From assembly GCF_000368025.1 (NCBI RefSeq), contig NZ_KB849211.1, forward strand, positions 640,853 to 704,852: a DNA stretch of 64,000 bases, in the 5' to 3' direction. The position numbers and the translations under genes are program-made. Position 1 is the first letter of the stretch. Every line of letters begins with the position of its first letter. Shown piece by piece: positions 53,413-62,429 of the stretch. The notes beneath the pieces are model-generated. The model saw nothing but the letters and a program-made list of their open reading frames with translations, did no database searches and was not told the origin of the DNA. The stretch is from Acinetobacter parvus DSM 16617 = CIP 108168 (lineage in GTDB: Bacteria > Pseudomonadota > Gammaproteobacteria > Pseudomonadales > Moraxellaceae).

Positions 53413-55218
53413 ATGTACTTATCAAACATAAAACTTTGGAACTTTAGAAAATATGGTGAAGTTGCCACTACATTTGATCTAACAAAACCTAATTTAGACC
53501 TTAACTTTACCAAAGGTCTTAATGTGCTAATTGGTGAAAATGATTCTGGAAAAACTGCAATAATAGATGCCATTAAATTGGTTTTAAAAACTCATAGCTA
53601 CGATTACATCAAGGTAGAAGATAAAGATTTTTTTGATGGCTCTACACGATTTAGAATTGAGCTTGAATTTTGTGGCTTAACTGATGATGAAGCTAAAAAT
53701 TTTACAGAATGGTTAGGATGGAAAGGTACTGGAGCTGATACCCAAACATTTTTAAAGTTAAATTATGATGTTACGCGTAATAAAAACAAAATTAATCCAT
53801 CAGATGTAAAGGCTGGTGCAGACTCAGAAGGCTATCTATTAACAGCTGAAGCCAAAGAATATCTGAAAACAACATATTTAAGACCTTTAAGAGATGCTGA
53901 AAATGAGTTGATCTCAAAACGAAATTCTCGACTTTCTCAAATTTTATTAGGCGATCCTACTTTTAAAAACAAAGATCAAAATCATGAACTCGTTCATATG
54001 TTTGAAGGTCTGAATACAAATTTAAAAAAATATTTTAAAGGAGAGGAAATAAGTTTTATTGATAAAGATGGTAAAAAAACAACTGAAACATATGAAGATG
54101 GAAAAATAATTAAAGAGAAAATTGATGGTTACATCAAAAAATTTTATAACGATGAGATTTTTACAGAATTTAATGTTTCATCCACAGAATTAAAAAGCAT
54201 TTTAGAAAAATTTTCTCTTTTTTTAGAGTCTCAGAGAAATGTAGGTCTAGGTACTTTAAATCGACTTTTTATGGCAGCAGAATTACTTCACTTAAATAAA
54301 GAGGATTGGCATGGTTTACGTTTAGGATTGATTGAAGAGTTAGAAGCACATCTGCATCCTCAGGCTCAGATGCAAGTGATTGAAGCATTACAACAACAAA
54401 AACAAATTCAACTCATTCTTTCAACCCATAGTCCAAATTTAGCCTCGAAAGTCAAATTAGAAAATTTAATTCTCTGTAATAAAGGCAATGCTTTTCCTTT
54501 AGGGAAAGAATACACAATGCTAAAGCCTGATAGTTATAAATATCTAGAAAAATTTCTCGACACCACTAAGTCAAACCTGTTCTTTGCTAAAGGAGTGATT
54601 CTAGTAGAGGGATGGGCTGAAGAAATTCTAATTCCAAGTTTCGCTAAAGCTATAGAAATAGATTTAACAGCCAAAGGAATATCTGTCGTAAATATTGGTG
54701 GTGTTGGTTTTCAACACTTTGTCGATATTTTTCTTCGAAAGCAAGAACCTCATATGACTATTCCTGTTGCAGTGATTACAGATTCCGATGTAAGAACTTA
54801 TGAAAAAGTTGGCGAAGACTACAATCCCAAATCTTCTAAAGTACTAGGAAGTGAAATTGCAAATAAACTTAAAGAAATTAATGAAAAATCGAATCAAAAT
54901 GTTAAATATTATGCTGCTGAGCAATGGACTTTAGAATATTCTATTTTTAAATCCAAAAAACTTACATCCTCATTTCAAATACATGCTAAAGCAATTCATA
55001 CTAAAACTTCGTGGGATAGTAATTTTGAATTAGAGCTTGCTAAAAAATTAATTAACCAAGGACTAAAAAAAACAGAAATAGCTTATCGTTTAGCACATGA
55101 TTTAGATGTGGAAATGAAAAAAGAAAAACCTGTTAGAACTATAAATTTACACGAAACAGATTCGACAGACAGTATTTATTATTTAATCGAGGCGATTCGA
55201 TATGTCACAAACAGTTGA
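53413..55218 (+). CDS. gajA: Gabija GajA-type OLD-family ATP-dependent endonuclease
   Basis: A 601-aa protein with an ABC-type ATPase and a Toprim nuclease domain. Walker A GENDSGKT is at residues 41-48, Walker B IEELEAHLHP at 307-316, and the H-loop STHSPN at 337-342. The Toprim domain has Glu399 in ILVEGWAEE and the Asp pair at 457 and 459 in ITDSDVRT. With a UvrD-like partner this is the Gabija anti-phage system, where nucleotide depletion by phage is thought to release nuclease activity. The codon use and composition are more AT-rich than the flanking core genes. No clear Shine-Dalgarno sequence. Confidence 0.85.
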   Translation: MYLSNIKLWNFRKYGEVATTFDLTKPNLDLNFTKGLNVLIGENDSGKTAIIDAIKLVLKTHSYDYIKVEDKDFFDGSTRFRIELEFCGLTDDEAKNFTEWLGWKGTGADTQTFLKLNYDVTRNKNKINPSDVKAGADSEGYLLTAEAKEYLKTTYLRPLRDAENELISKRNSRLSQILLGDPTFKNKDQNHELVHMFEGLNTNLKKYFKGEEISFIDKDGKKTTETYEDGKIIKEKIDGYIKKFYNDEIFTEFNVSSTELKSILEKFSLFLESQRNVGLGTLNRLFMAAELLHLNKEDWHGLRLGLIEELEAHLHPQAQMQVIEALQQQKQIQLILSTHSPNLASKVKLENLILCNKGNAFPLGKEYTMLKPDSYKYLEKFLDTTKSNLFFAKGVILVEGWAEEILIPSFAKAIEIDLTAKGISVVNIGGVGFQHFVDIFLRKQEPHMTIPVAVITDSDVRTYEKVGEDYNPKSSKVLGSEIANKLKEINEKSNQNVKYYAAEQWTLEYSIFKSKKLTSSFQIHAKAIHTKTSWDSNFELELAKKLINQGLKKTEIAYRLAHDLDVEMKKEKPVRTINLHETDSTDSIYYLIEAIRYVTNS

Positions 55219-57199
55219 AATCACAGATGAAGATATACGATACGCTGAAAATATTTTATTACCTCAAGGCAAAACTTTTGATGATGAACGACGTAAATTT
55301 ATCTGTAATTTATCTACGATAGATTTACAAGCAGTTCCTGGCAGTGGAAAAACAACAGCTCTTTTGGCAAAACTATTAATTTTAGAAACTAAGCTCCCTT
55401 TATCTGATGGTTCAGGAATTTTAGTTTTATCTCATACCAATGCAGCAGTGGATGAAATTAAAGAAAGAATTCATCAATACTGCCCAAAACTTTTTCGTTA
55501 TCCTCACTTTATTGGAACAATACAAAGTTTCGTAAATGAATTTTTAGCTATCCCTTATTATCTTTTTAAACTTAAGAAAAAACCTCTACGTATTGATAAT
55601 GAAATATATGCAGAACAAATAGAATTTGCTCTTTCATACAATACAAAAATAGCTCTTTCAAAACGCAGCATAAATTATATTGATATATTAAGTAATTCAT
55701 TTATAAGTAATAAACAAATTTTGCAACATTTTTGGAGTAATGACGAAGTAACTATTCCCAAAATTGGTAGCCATACAAATACATATAAAGAATTAGCAAC
55801 CATAAAAATTAATTTACTAAAAACTGGCATTCTTAGCTTTGGTGATTGCTATGCTTTAGCACAAAAATATCTAAGTAATTATCCAATTATCCACAAAATT
55901 ATTAATAAAAGATTTCAATATGTATTTATTGATGAAATGCAAGATATGGATACTCACCAATATGAGCTTATTGAAAAGATATTTACAGAAAATAATGATA
56001 CAAATACTATAATTCAAAGAATTGGAGACAAAAATCAATCTATTTATAATTCAATAAAAGCTGAATCAATTTGGCAAGATAGAGGCAATGTTCTTCACCT
56101 TTCAAATAGCCAACGTTTAAGTAGACCAATCGCAAATATTGTTAAAAATTTTGCACTGTATCCAGAACATTGTACGGATATTCAAGGCATGAATGAATGC
56201 CAGCTTAAACCACATATATTATTATTTTCAGATTCATCTATTAAGAACGTAATCCCTTATTTTTCTCAACTTGTGCAACAATATAAAGGTTCTGGTGAAC
56301 TAAACTGTCTTCAAGACAAGCCTCTAGAAATAAAAGTCATAAGTTGGAATACCAATTGGAAAGATGATGAAGATAGCCGCTCTAATCTCACTAAGCTTAG
56401 ATTAGAAGATTATCACCAAGCTTTTAAAAAAAATGAGCAGAAACCTAAAGAAGACTACAAATGCTTAAAAAGTTATATTCATTTTTATGATAAAAAACAT
56501 ACTACTTTATCTATGATTAGAAAAAATATTTTTCATGCTCTACTTAAGGTTTTAAGAATTGAAAATATTTCGACAAATGAAAATCGTCTTTATACCATTT
56601 CAAATTTAATTAACCACTTAAAGGTAAACTCAGAGCTAAATTATTCAGATCTAAACTTAAAAGTATATCAATGTTGTTTAAAAGTAGTTAGAAATGAAAA
56701 AAATCAAGCTTTGTCTGACTTACAAACTTATATTCCTGTATTCATTTCTTATTTTAAAGAAAATCATAGGCTTTCTCCAAAATGTAGTGATTTTATCAAT
56801 AATGATAAAACTGGTCTTGATCAATCTAGTCAAAATCATTCCTCTGTTTCAAATATGATTGAAGAAAATAATCTCAAAATCGAAATAGCCAGTGTCCATT
56901 CAGTAAAAGGTCAAACGCATGATGCCACACTATATTTAGAATCATTTTTTAATCAAGGGTATGGAAACTATGAGTCAGAACGTCTTAGAAATCAGTTTTT
57001 AGGTATACAAACAATTCCTCAAACTCTTGGAACACAGAAAACTAGCCATGATAAAATTATCCAATCAACAAAAATGGCGTATGTAGGATTTTCGAGAGCA
57101 ACTCAGCTACTTTGTATAGCAATACACAAAGCTAGATTTGAACAACATCTAAAGACAATAGATCGAGATATATGGGAGATTAAAGATATATCCAGTTAA
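55202..57199 (+). CDS. gajB: Gabija GajB-type UvrD-like helicase
   Basis: A 665-aa superfamily 1 helicase, overlapping gajA by 17 nt. Motifs: Q-like N-terminus, Walker A VPGSGKTT (residues 45-52), motif Ia LSHTNAAVDEI, motif II DEMQD (244-248; UvrD has DExQD), motif III GDKNQSIYN, motif IV SQRLSRPI, motif V HSVKGQTHDATLYLE and motif VI YVGFSRATQL. GAGG lies ahead of ATG 55202. It acts with GajA in defence. Confidence 0.85.
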   Translation: MSQTVEITDEDIRYAENILLPQGKTFDDERRKFICNLSTIDLQAVPGSGKTTALLAKLLILETKLPLSDGSGILVLSHTNAAVDEIKERIHQYCPKLFRYPHFIGTIQSFVNEFLAIPYYLFKLKKKPLRIDNEIYAEQIEFALSYNTKIALSKRSINYIDILSNSFISNKQILQHFWSNDEVTIPKIGSHTNTYKELATIKINLLKTGILSFGDCYALAQKYLSNYPIIHKIINKRFQYVFIDEMQDMDTHQYELIEKIFTENNDTNTIIQRIGDKNQSIYNSIKAESIWQDRGNVLHLSNSQRLSRPIANIVKNFALYPEHCTDIQGMNECQLKPHILLFSDSSIKNVIPYFSQLVQQYKGSGELNCLQDKPLEIKVISWNTNWKDDEDSRSNLTKLRLEDYHQAFKKNEQKPKEDYKCLKSYIHFYDKKHTTLSMIRKNIFHALLKVLRIENISTNENRLYTISNLINHLKVNSELNYSDLNLKVYQCCLKVVRNEKNQALSDLQTYIPVFISYFKENHRLSPKCSDFINNDKTGLDQSSQNHSSVSNMIEENNLKIEIASVHSVKGQTHDATLYLESFFNQGYGNYESERLRNQFLGIQTIPQTLGTQKTSHDKIIQSTKMAYVGFSRATQLLCIAIHKARFEQHLKTIDRDIWEIKDISS

Positions 57200-57281
57200 A
57201 AGAATTGATTGTTACAATTAGTGTAATTCATAGAGTTCTATGAATACGAAGAATAGCTTAAAATTTTATTTCATTTTCTAC

Positions 57282-57303
57282 AAAAAATAAGGGAGCCGAA
57301 GCT
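57282..57303 (-). terminator. terminator after the AlpA-like gene
   Basis: On the minus strand GGGAGC-TTCG-GCTCCC is followed by TTATTTTTTG. It may also help to end gajB transcription on the plus strand. Confidence 0.75.
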
Positions 57304-57311
57304 CCCACCTT

Positions 57312-57539
57312 TTATCGACTCGCCAACTTAGATTCAATCCATTGATTGATTTCCCAAGCTGACCACCCAACACGACCAACTGTTAAATTCGTCTGTTTGG
57401 GAAATGTTGGATCATATTGTTTATGACGCTCATCCATAATGTTATAAATCGTTGCACGACTTAGCCCCGTAATTCGCATAACCTCTTTCAAGTTAATAAT
57501 CTGATTCATCTGAAAGGTTTGACCTGTGAACGCATTCAT
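57312..57539 (-). CDS. AlpA-family excisionase/regulator
   Basis: A 75-aa protein with the AlpA/MerR-like winged HTH: LKEVMRITGLSRATIYNIMD (about residues 17-36) and the closing RVGWSAWEINQWIESKLASR. AlpA proteins activate or serve as excisionase for P4-type integrases, here the broken one. AGGAG lies 8 bases before the ATG. Confidence 0.88.
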   Translation of the reverse strand: MNAFTGQTFQMNQIINLKEVMRITGLSRATIYNIMDERHKQYDPTFPKQTNLTVGRVGWSAWEINQWIESKLASR

Positions 57540-57635
57540 GATGTTGACTCCTAATCATTGATGCGAGCGGTGATTCGCTCAGATAATAGGGCCGTCCAAT
57601 AAAATTTTACTGAGTCCAATCTCGTCCACCCCCAT

Positions 57636-58565
57636 CTAATTCACCGCCCTCACACTCCCCTGTAATCCTTTCTGAATATCCTGTACAAAACCATCCTTTT
57701 GATTGAATATAGGTTTCGCCTTAGCTTTTGAGTCAGGCTGTGCCTGCTCAGACTCAACAATCTCATCCGCATAAAACTCCTCCACCAAATCCAATCCCTC
57801 TTCCGAATTCACCTCAAACCGTGCATTGCCATAACCCTGCCGTGCTATTGCATCCAATGCACTTTGATTAAATCCAGAAGCTTTGCTTTGCTGATCTATA
57901 TCCTTTGCCATTTGAATGGCTTGTTGCAGATTCACGCCATCACGTAGTGTTAAATCCACGTAATACACAGGTGTACGATAACTTTGTGTGGTGGATTTAC
58001 CTCTTAAGGTCAATTGCAACGGTAAGCAGGACAATAAGCCATTGGAGGCTGCATGGTAATAACTGAGTCGTGCTGCCAAAGTGCGAATGCTGTTAAAACC
58101 TGTGGTTCTAAAGATAAATGTACCCAGTTCATCCGATTCATCTAAATTGACATGTAGCCTTCCATAAGGTTTACAGTTGCCACCTTGTGCCAAAGGACAT
58201 AAGTCAGGTGATGGACATGGATGTTGTTCAATCCCTTGATTGGTCAGCCGTTGGCAAGTTTCACCATTACCAACACACACTGGACGTCCTGTTTGGCGGT
58301 CAAATAAGCTGTACTCTGCACGTAGATTCAATTCAGGATCATTAAAGATCATACGGACTGGTATGGTTCTGAGTTTTTGGTTTTGTGCTTTAACTCGGAG
58401 TTGTTCATCAAGCGGATGCTTCACCCATCCTTCTTTGCCTTGGATTTGGCTGGTAATCGTGAACTGGTCATCCTTTTCGGGCAATCGTTTACCGTTCTTT
58501 TCGACCACCTTACCGATACTGATACGTCCAAGTATGGGTGGTGTAATCGCTAAACCTTTGATCAT
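57636..58565 (-). CDS. 'hydrolase or metal-binding protein' (Cys-rich, Gp3/RDF-like)
   Basis: A 309-aa protein common in mobile islands and labelled 'hydrolase or metal-binding protein'. MIKGLAITPPILGRISIGKV opens it; a cysteine cluster (HPCPSPDLCPLAQGGNCKPY) with another Cys pair before it looks metal-binding. The FDRQTGRPVCVGNGETC stretch recalls Gp3-like recombination directionality factors; that is a weak similarity. The frame is open to 58643, but ATG 58565 has AGAGGA and avoids a terminator hairpin. Confidence 0.7.
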   Translation of the reverse strand: MIKGLAITPPILGRISIGKVVEKNGKRLPEKDDQFTITSQIQGKEGWVKHPLDEQLRVKAQNQKLRTIPVRMIFNDPELNLRAEYSLFDRQTGRPVCVGNGETCQRLTNQGIEQHPCPSPDLCPLAQGGNCKPYGRLHVNLDESDELGTFIFRTTGFNSIRTLAARLSYYHAASNGLLSCLPLQLTLRGKSTTQSYRTPVYYVDLTLRDGVNLQQAIQMAKDIDQQSKASGFNQSALDAIARQGYGNARFEVNSEEGLDLVEEFYADEIVESEQAQPDSKAKAKPIFNQKDGFVQDIQKGLQGSVRAVN

Positions 58566-58644
58566 GTTAATGTCCTCTATGCTGCTGTATGGTTTGGAAC
58601 TGTTTTGTGTTGTTTGGTTAAAAATGAAATAGACATAAAACATC

Positions 58645-58671
58645 CCATGCGCTGAGGCATGGGATGTTTAG
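58645..58671 (-). terminator. terminator after the YqaJ-like gene
   Basis: AAACATCCCATGC pairs with GCATGGGATGTTT around a 6-nt loop; on the minus strand TTTTATG follows. Confidence 0.65.
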
Positions 58672-58723
58672 GCGGTCTGTTTTAATGTTGAGTGGTTAAA
58701 GTTTTGCTTAGGCTAAATCGGTT

Positions 58724-59779
58724 TCAATCATCATTGCTGTAGATGTTGAAACGCCGTGAACCTAGTTTGCTTTGTGGAAATTGATTCAGATATTCAGGAT
58801 GCTGTTTAAGTAAAGCCTTGCTATCTAAGCTGATTGAGTCTTTAGACTTCTTCCACGTCACTGAGCCGTTGGTGAATGTTGCACGCTCTGCCTGTTGCAT
58901 CTTGGCTTGCAATTGATGTTTAAGCAGATCAAATTGTTCTTGATGCTTTTCAATTTGATTGCGTGCTTGAAGCAGTTGCTCAAACTGTTGATTAGCACTT
59001 TCGTCTTCGGATAAATCCGTGGAGCTGAGTGGCACATGTTCGGGATAAAGCAGTTGTAAAGCTTTGGCTGCCGATTCACTGGCATCTGCTTCAGGTGGCG
59101 TATCCTTTTCCACGCATTCCCAAAAGTAACGTTCAGCATTGATAATGTGTTGAATCACTGATTCAGAGCGAGTGACTTTAAAAATTCGGGTTTCATGTCC
59201 ACAGATTAAGACGCAGATATGTGCAGCTTGCTTGCCTGTCACTGCCAATTGGTGTTGCACCTGACACAGCACGTATAAAGGCACACCATCACGCCACAGT
59301 TTGGCACCATATTCCCCTGCTGTTTTACATTCCAAGATTTGTACATCGGCATCACCTGTTACGGAGTAATCCAAATTGGCGAGCATGAAATGTTTATCAG
59401 GTTCAGGATGTTGTAACACTGCATTGACCCGACGGACTTTGTAGTTCGTGTGCATGCTGTAGTATTCAGCCACCAAGGGTTCAAGGCGTTTGCCCCAGTA
59501 CAGAGGTGCATGCCCTTCACTTTCATCTTCGATGCTTTGTTGAATTCGTCCTGTTTTGATCATCCATAGTTCGAGCATCGACATATAAGGATTGAGCCCA
59601 CAGGCTGCGGCACAATCACTACTGCCGATGCCTTGTCGACGTACTGCTAACCATTCAGCTTGGCTGAGTTTCTTGGTATCCACAAAGCGTTTGGCTGTAA
59701 ACAGTTTGGGACGATTAGCATGGGTATTGACGATTGGATTCGGTGTTACATTTAGAGGCGTGTTTAGTGCTGTATTCAT
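58724..59779 (-). CDS. YqaJ-like viral recombinase (lambda exonuclease fold)
   Basis: A protein of about 351 aa. The nuclease core shows RRQGIGSSDCAAACGLNPYM, Glu in LEPLVAEYY, the catalytic D-x-n-ExK in LILEC-type TGDADVQILECKTAG, and QVQHQLAVTG. The YqaJ family processes DNA ends for recombination in phages and islands. A coiled coil follows the nuclease. The ATG at 59779 has AGGA 8 bases upstream; an ATG at 59785 is too close to it. Confidence 0.85.
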   Translation of the reverse strand: MNTALNTPLNVTPNPIVNTHANRPKLFTAKRFVDTKKLSQAEWLAVRRQGIGSSDCAAACGLNPYMSMLELWMIKTGRIQQSIEDESEGHAPLYWGKRLEPLVAEYYSMHTNYKVRRVNAVLQHPEPDKHFMLANLDYSVTGDADVQILECKTAGEYGAKLWRDGVPLYVLCQVQHQLAVTGKQAAHICVLICGHETRIFKVTRSESVIQHIINAERYFWECVEKDTPPEADASESAAKALQLLYPEHVPLSSTDLSEDESANQQFEQLLQARNQIEKHQEQFDLLKHQLQAKMQQAERATFTNGSVTWKKSKDSISLDSKALLKQHPEYLNQFPQSKLGSRRFNIYSNDD

Positions 59780-59811
59780 GATCATTTCCTATTTTGTAAA
59801 TTTCGGGCATA

Positions 59812-59838
59812 AAAAAGCCACATCCGAAGATGTGGCTT
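59812..59838 (-). terminator. terminator after the DUF932 gene
   Basis: On the minus strand AAGCCACATC-TTCG-GATGTGGCTT is followed by TTTTATG, a strong terminator. Confidence 0.75.
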
Positions 59839-59880
59839 GCTGTTGTATTTGGGGTGTATTGGTTGGTTAATGAATTGAAG

Positions 59881-60912
59881 TTAGGCAATTATCCTTAAAG
59901 CCTGTTCCAATCCACGTTGTTTTAAGCCTGCTCCTGCACCAAACCAAGCTGAATCAAGTCGATGATCCTGACTCATGGCTCGACGTTCATGGTCAGCAAA
60001 TTCTGTGATCGAGCACAATAAGCCATAGGCTGTATCTTTGGCTGAACTGAGTTCTGCCCCACGGCCATGCCCATTAAACATGGTCATGACTTTAGACATG
60101 GCTCGTCCATTCGGTTCGGTTTTTGTGGTCTCAGCCTGATTGGCAACATTGCGATAGAACTGAATAATGCTGTCATCCTGTTCAGCAATACTCAAGCTGG
60201 TATTGTTAAATACAGCATCGAAGTAGGCTGCTGCTTCTTGTTGAGTGACTTTACGCTGACTGAGTTGCTTCATTTCATACATGTGCTCTTCCCATACACG
60301 AACGGATATACCCAATTGTTGCTTAATTTTCTCGGCATCAAACTTGGTGCTGTGTGGCACTTTGACCACGCCTGCACTGCTATTCTGTCCTTTTAAAGCA
60401 ATGGCTAAGGTGTTATTACACACCACACGAATACTGGTGAATTGTGCTGTAGTGGCTAAAGTTCCATCACAAGCGGTGGCAAGAAGAATATAGCCATTAC
60501 TGACATCTTTACCTTTCAGTGCTGAAGTCTGTCCTGTTCGTGCTAATGCCCAGAATTTCTTGCCACCTTTAAGTACCCCTGCGGTTTCTAATTCAAAGCC
60601 TGATTGTTCGGTCAGGTCTTTATAGAAATTTAGGATTTCCATGGGTTGCACCTCTTGATAGCGTTGACTGACTACAGAGAGTGGTGCATGAGTATCGGAA
60701 CGGTATAGCACTCGTTGTTCTTCATAAGGCATGATGATGCTTTGCCCACGTTCATTCTGTGCCATATAGCTAACATTGGAGGATTCAATGCGCCAGTCCA
60801 TGCCTGCCTGCTGTGCCCAGACTTCAATTGGTTGGTTTTGCGTGAGCTGGTTGCCTAAGCCATGCCAAGGGGTTTCGCCAACATAGGCCATTTGTTCAAG
60901 TTGATGTGCCAT
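59881..60912 (-). CDS. DUF932 domain protein
   Basis: A 343-aa protein of the DUF932 family found on phages, plasmids and islands, often next to YqaJ as here. MAYVGETPWHGLGNQL at the N-terminus, TSIRVVCNNTLAIALKG in the middle and HGRGAELSSAKDTAYGLL near the end are family hallmarks. ATG 60912 has AAGGA upstream; 60933 is the longer alternative. Function unknown; related phage proteins are sometimes linked to recombination. Confidence 0.85.
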   Translation of the reverse strand: MAHQLEQMAYVGETPWHGLGNQLTQNQPIEVWAQQAGMDWRIESSNVSYMAQNERGQSIIMPYEEQRVLYRSDTHAPLSVVSQRYQEVQPMEILNFYKDLTEQSGFELETAGVLKGGKKFWALARTGQTSALKGKDVSNGYILLATACDGTLATTAQFTSIRVVCNNTLAIALKGQNSSAGVVKVPHSTKFDAEKIKQQLGISVRVWEEHMYEMKQLSQRKVTQQEAAAYFDAVFNNTSLSIAEQDDSIIQFYRNVANQAETTKTEPNGRAMSKVMTMFNGHGRGAELSSAKDTAYGLLCSITEFADHERRAMSQDHRLDSAWFGAGAGLKQRGLEQALRIIA

Positions 60913-60940
60913 AGATTTTGTCCTTATAAACAAAAAGGTT

Positions 60941-60976
60941 GCTGGACTTCATCCCTTGATTGGAATGAAGTCCAGC
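60941..60976 (-). terminator. terminator-like hairpin upstream of the DUF932 gene
   Basis: GCTGGACTTCAT pairs with ATGAAGTCCAGC, and on the minus strand AACCTTTTTG follows. It closes the lipoprotein transcript before the DUF932 gene. Confidence 0.6.
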
Positions 60977-61007
60977 AGCCTGATTTAGATTGGTCTTGTG
61001 AATATGC

Positions 61008-61037
61008 TTATTAAGCCTTATGTAATAGGCTCAATAA
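61008..61037 (-). terminator. hairpin downstream of the lipoprotein genes
   Basis: TTATTAAGCCT (61008-61018) pairs with AGGCTCAATAA (61027-61037) with one mismatch. It is a possible terminator or stabiliser of the lipoprotein mRNA. Confidence 0.4.
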
Positions 61038-61162
61038 ACGCATTCAATGTATTGATTCATCTTTATGTTATATAAGTGAAATTTCTTTCAATATGCTCAT
61101 ATGCTTCAACGACTCAACTGTATAGTGCGTGGTTCGTATGTAGAATAAATATCGCCTTCAGC

Positions 61163-61786
61163 CTACTGCGGTGACATCACAATTTCACGCCCATCCTTCA
61201 GTACTGCAACCACCTCTCTGACATTCCGTGGATCACAATTTAAGAAGAAACGCATGGATTTCCCGTACAGAATTGGATTGGCACCATCACGGTAATCGGC
61301 TCTACAGTTACCACGATTCACCACCACTCGATCCAGTGTAATGCTATCGGATAATGAAATTAAATGTAGATAAGCAGTTTCAACCTCATGCTTTCCACCA
61401 AAGACCTGATTCTTGATTTCAATGCGGTATTGCATGGATGCATCGCCTTGGTCGGATGGCGTTTGTTGTGCGTCCTTCTCGGCTTCCTGTCTATTCAGGG
61501 TTTCCCATTCATCCCAGCCTTTGGCAATAAACTCTCGTATTTCCGCAACGGGAGTGACTTCCAAATTACTCAGGTAATAACCTGCTGTAGCTGCCGTTTC
61601 TTCACTGGGTGATTTTTCTAAAGACTCTAAGTCCTGTAATTCTTTCTCAGTCAGTTTTTCAACTTTGACCGCTGGTTTGGCTTGTTCAGTTTTAACTGCG
61701 GTATTCTGTGCTTGTGTTGCTTCTGGTTGCTTTTCACAACCGACTGTGAACATGGCAATGGTTGCCAACATCATGATCTTTTTCAT
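61163..61786 (-). CDS. island lipoprotein, 207 aa
   Basis: A predicted lipoprotein with lipobox TVGC (Cys17) and a strong GGAGGAG Shine-Dalgarno sequence. A charged linker is followed by a C-terminal domain (about 115-207) with ITLDRVVVNRGNCRADYRDG and MRFFLNCDPRNVREVVAVLK. Two Cys there may form a disulfide. I do not know a named family. Last gene of a three-gene lipoprotein set. Confidence 0.75.
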   Translation of the reverse strand: MKKIMMLATIAMFTVGCEKQPEATQAQNTAVKTEQAKPAVKVEKLTEKELQDLESLEKSPSEETAATAGYYLSNLEVTPVAEIREFIAKGWDEWETLNRQEAEKDAQQTPSDQGDASMQYRIEIKNQVFGGKHEVETAYLHLISLSDSITLDRVVVNRGNCRADYRDGANPILYGKSMRFFLNCDPRNVREVVAVLKDGREIVMSPQ

Positions 61787-61828
61787 TTTATCTCCTCCCC
61801 CTATTCCCCTTATGCTTAGGCATTCACA

Positions 61829-62140
61829 TCAAGGTGCTGGTCTATCCATGCATTGTTGGTAATATTTATCTTTAAAGACTTGTTTGGTTTTTTCGAAAGT
61901 TGCCGTCCCACCTCGACCATATTCAAAGGCGTCATGAATCATCGGTCTGAGTTGTTCTCTCAGCTCATCGTTATCGCCTGCAAGCATGTAAGTCGCTTCG
62001 GCAAAGCCTCCATAGGTCAAGCGTGCCTGCATCACGCTTTCAGCCACATTAGCTTCTTCTTGACAGGCTTTCTCTTGTTTGGAGCTACAGCCTGTAAGCA
62101 AAGCAATTGCGACTATCAGAAGTAATTTATTGTTGAACAT
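61829..62140 (-). CDS. island lipoprotein, 103 aa
   Basis: A small predicted lipoprotein with lipobox LTGC (Cys18) followed by a helical domain with two more Cys (KACQEE and QQCMDR). AGGGGG lies before the ATG. It sits 4 nt after the upstream lipoprotein gene. Family not recognised. Confidence 0.72.
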   Translation of the reverse strand: MFNNKLLLIVAIALLTGCSSKQEKACQEEANVAESVMQARLTYGGFAEATYMLAGDNDELREQLRPMIHDAFEYGRGGTATFEKTKQVFKDKYYQQCMDRPAP

Positions 62141-62144
62141 GTTC

Positions 62145-62429
62145 TTACCCCCTGCATTTGCCTACGGTATAACCTCTGGCAAAGTCCAAACGACGTCGGT
62201 CTTCATCATTGGTGATCGGTACAGTAAAGAACGGCTTGCCGTATTGTTCACGAATGCTGTCATAGCGACAGCTACAGGCTTCTTCATTTTCCACTGCGGT
62301 TTTAATGGCTGTATTTGGATACATGCATTGTTCGATATAGGCTTTACGGTCTTTGGCATCCGTAGATGAACAGGCAGCTAAAACAGGTAAAAGGAATACA
62401 GCAAGCATGCTGAATGTTTGAATTTTCAT
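62145..62429 (-). CDS. island lipoprotein, 94 aa
   Basis: A small predicted lipoprotein with lipobox LAAC (Cys20) and four more Cys in the mature part (IEQCMY, EACSCRY, GKCRG), suggesting two disulfides. GAGGGGAG is a strong Shine-Dalgarno sequence. First gene of the lipoprotein set. Family not recognised. Confidence 0.72.
   Translation of the reverse strand: MKIQTFSMLAVFLLPVLAACSSTDAKDRKAYIEQCMYPNTAIKTAVENEEACSCRYDSIREQYGKPFFTVPITNDEDRRRLDFARGYTVGKCRG

Noticed and set aside
53413..57199. A novel two-gene defence system
   Set aside because: Domain content and order match the described Gabija system, so I report it as known rather than new.
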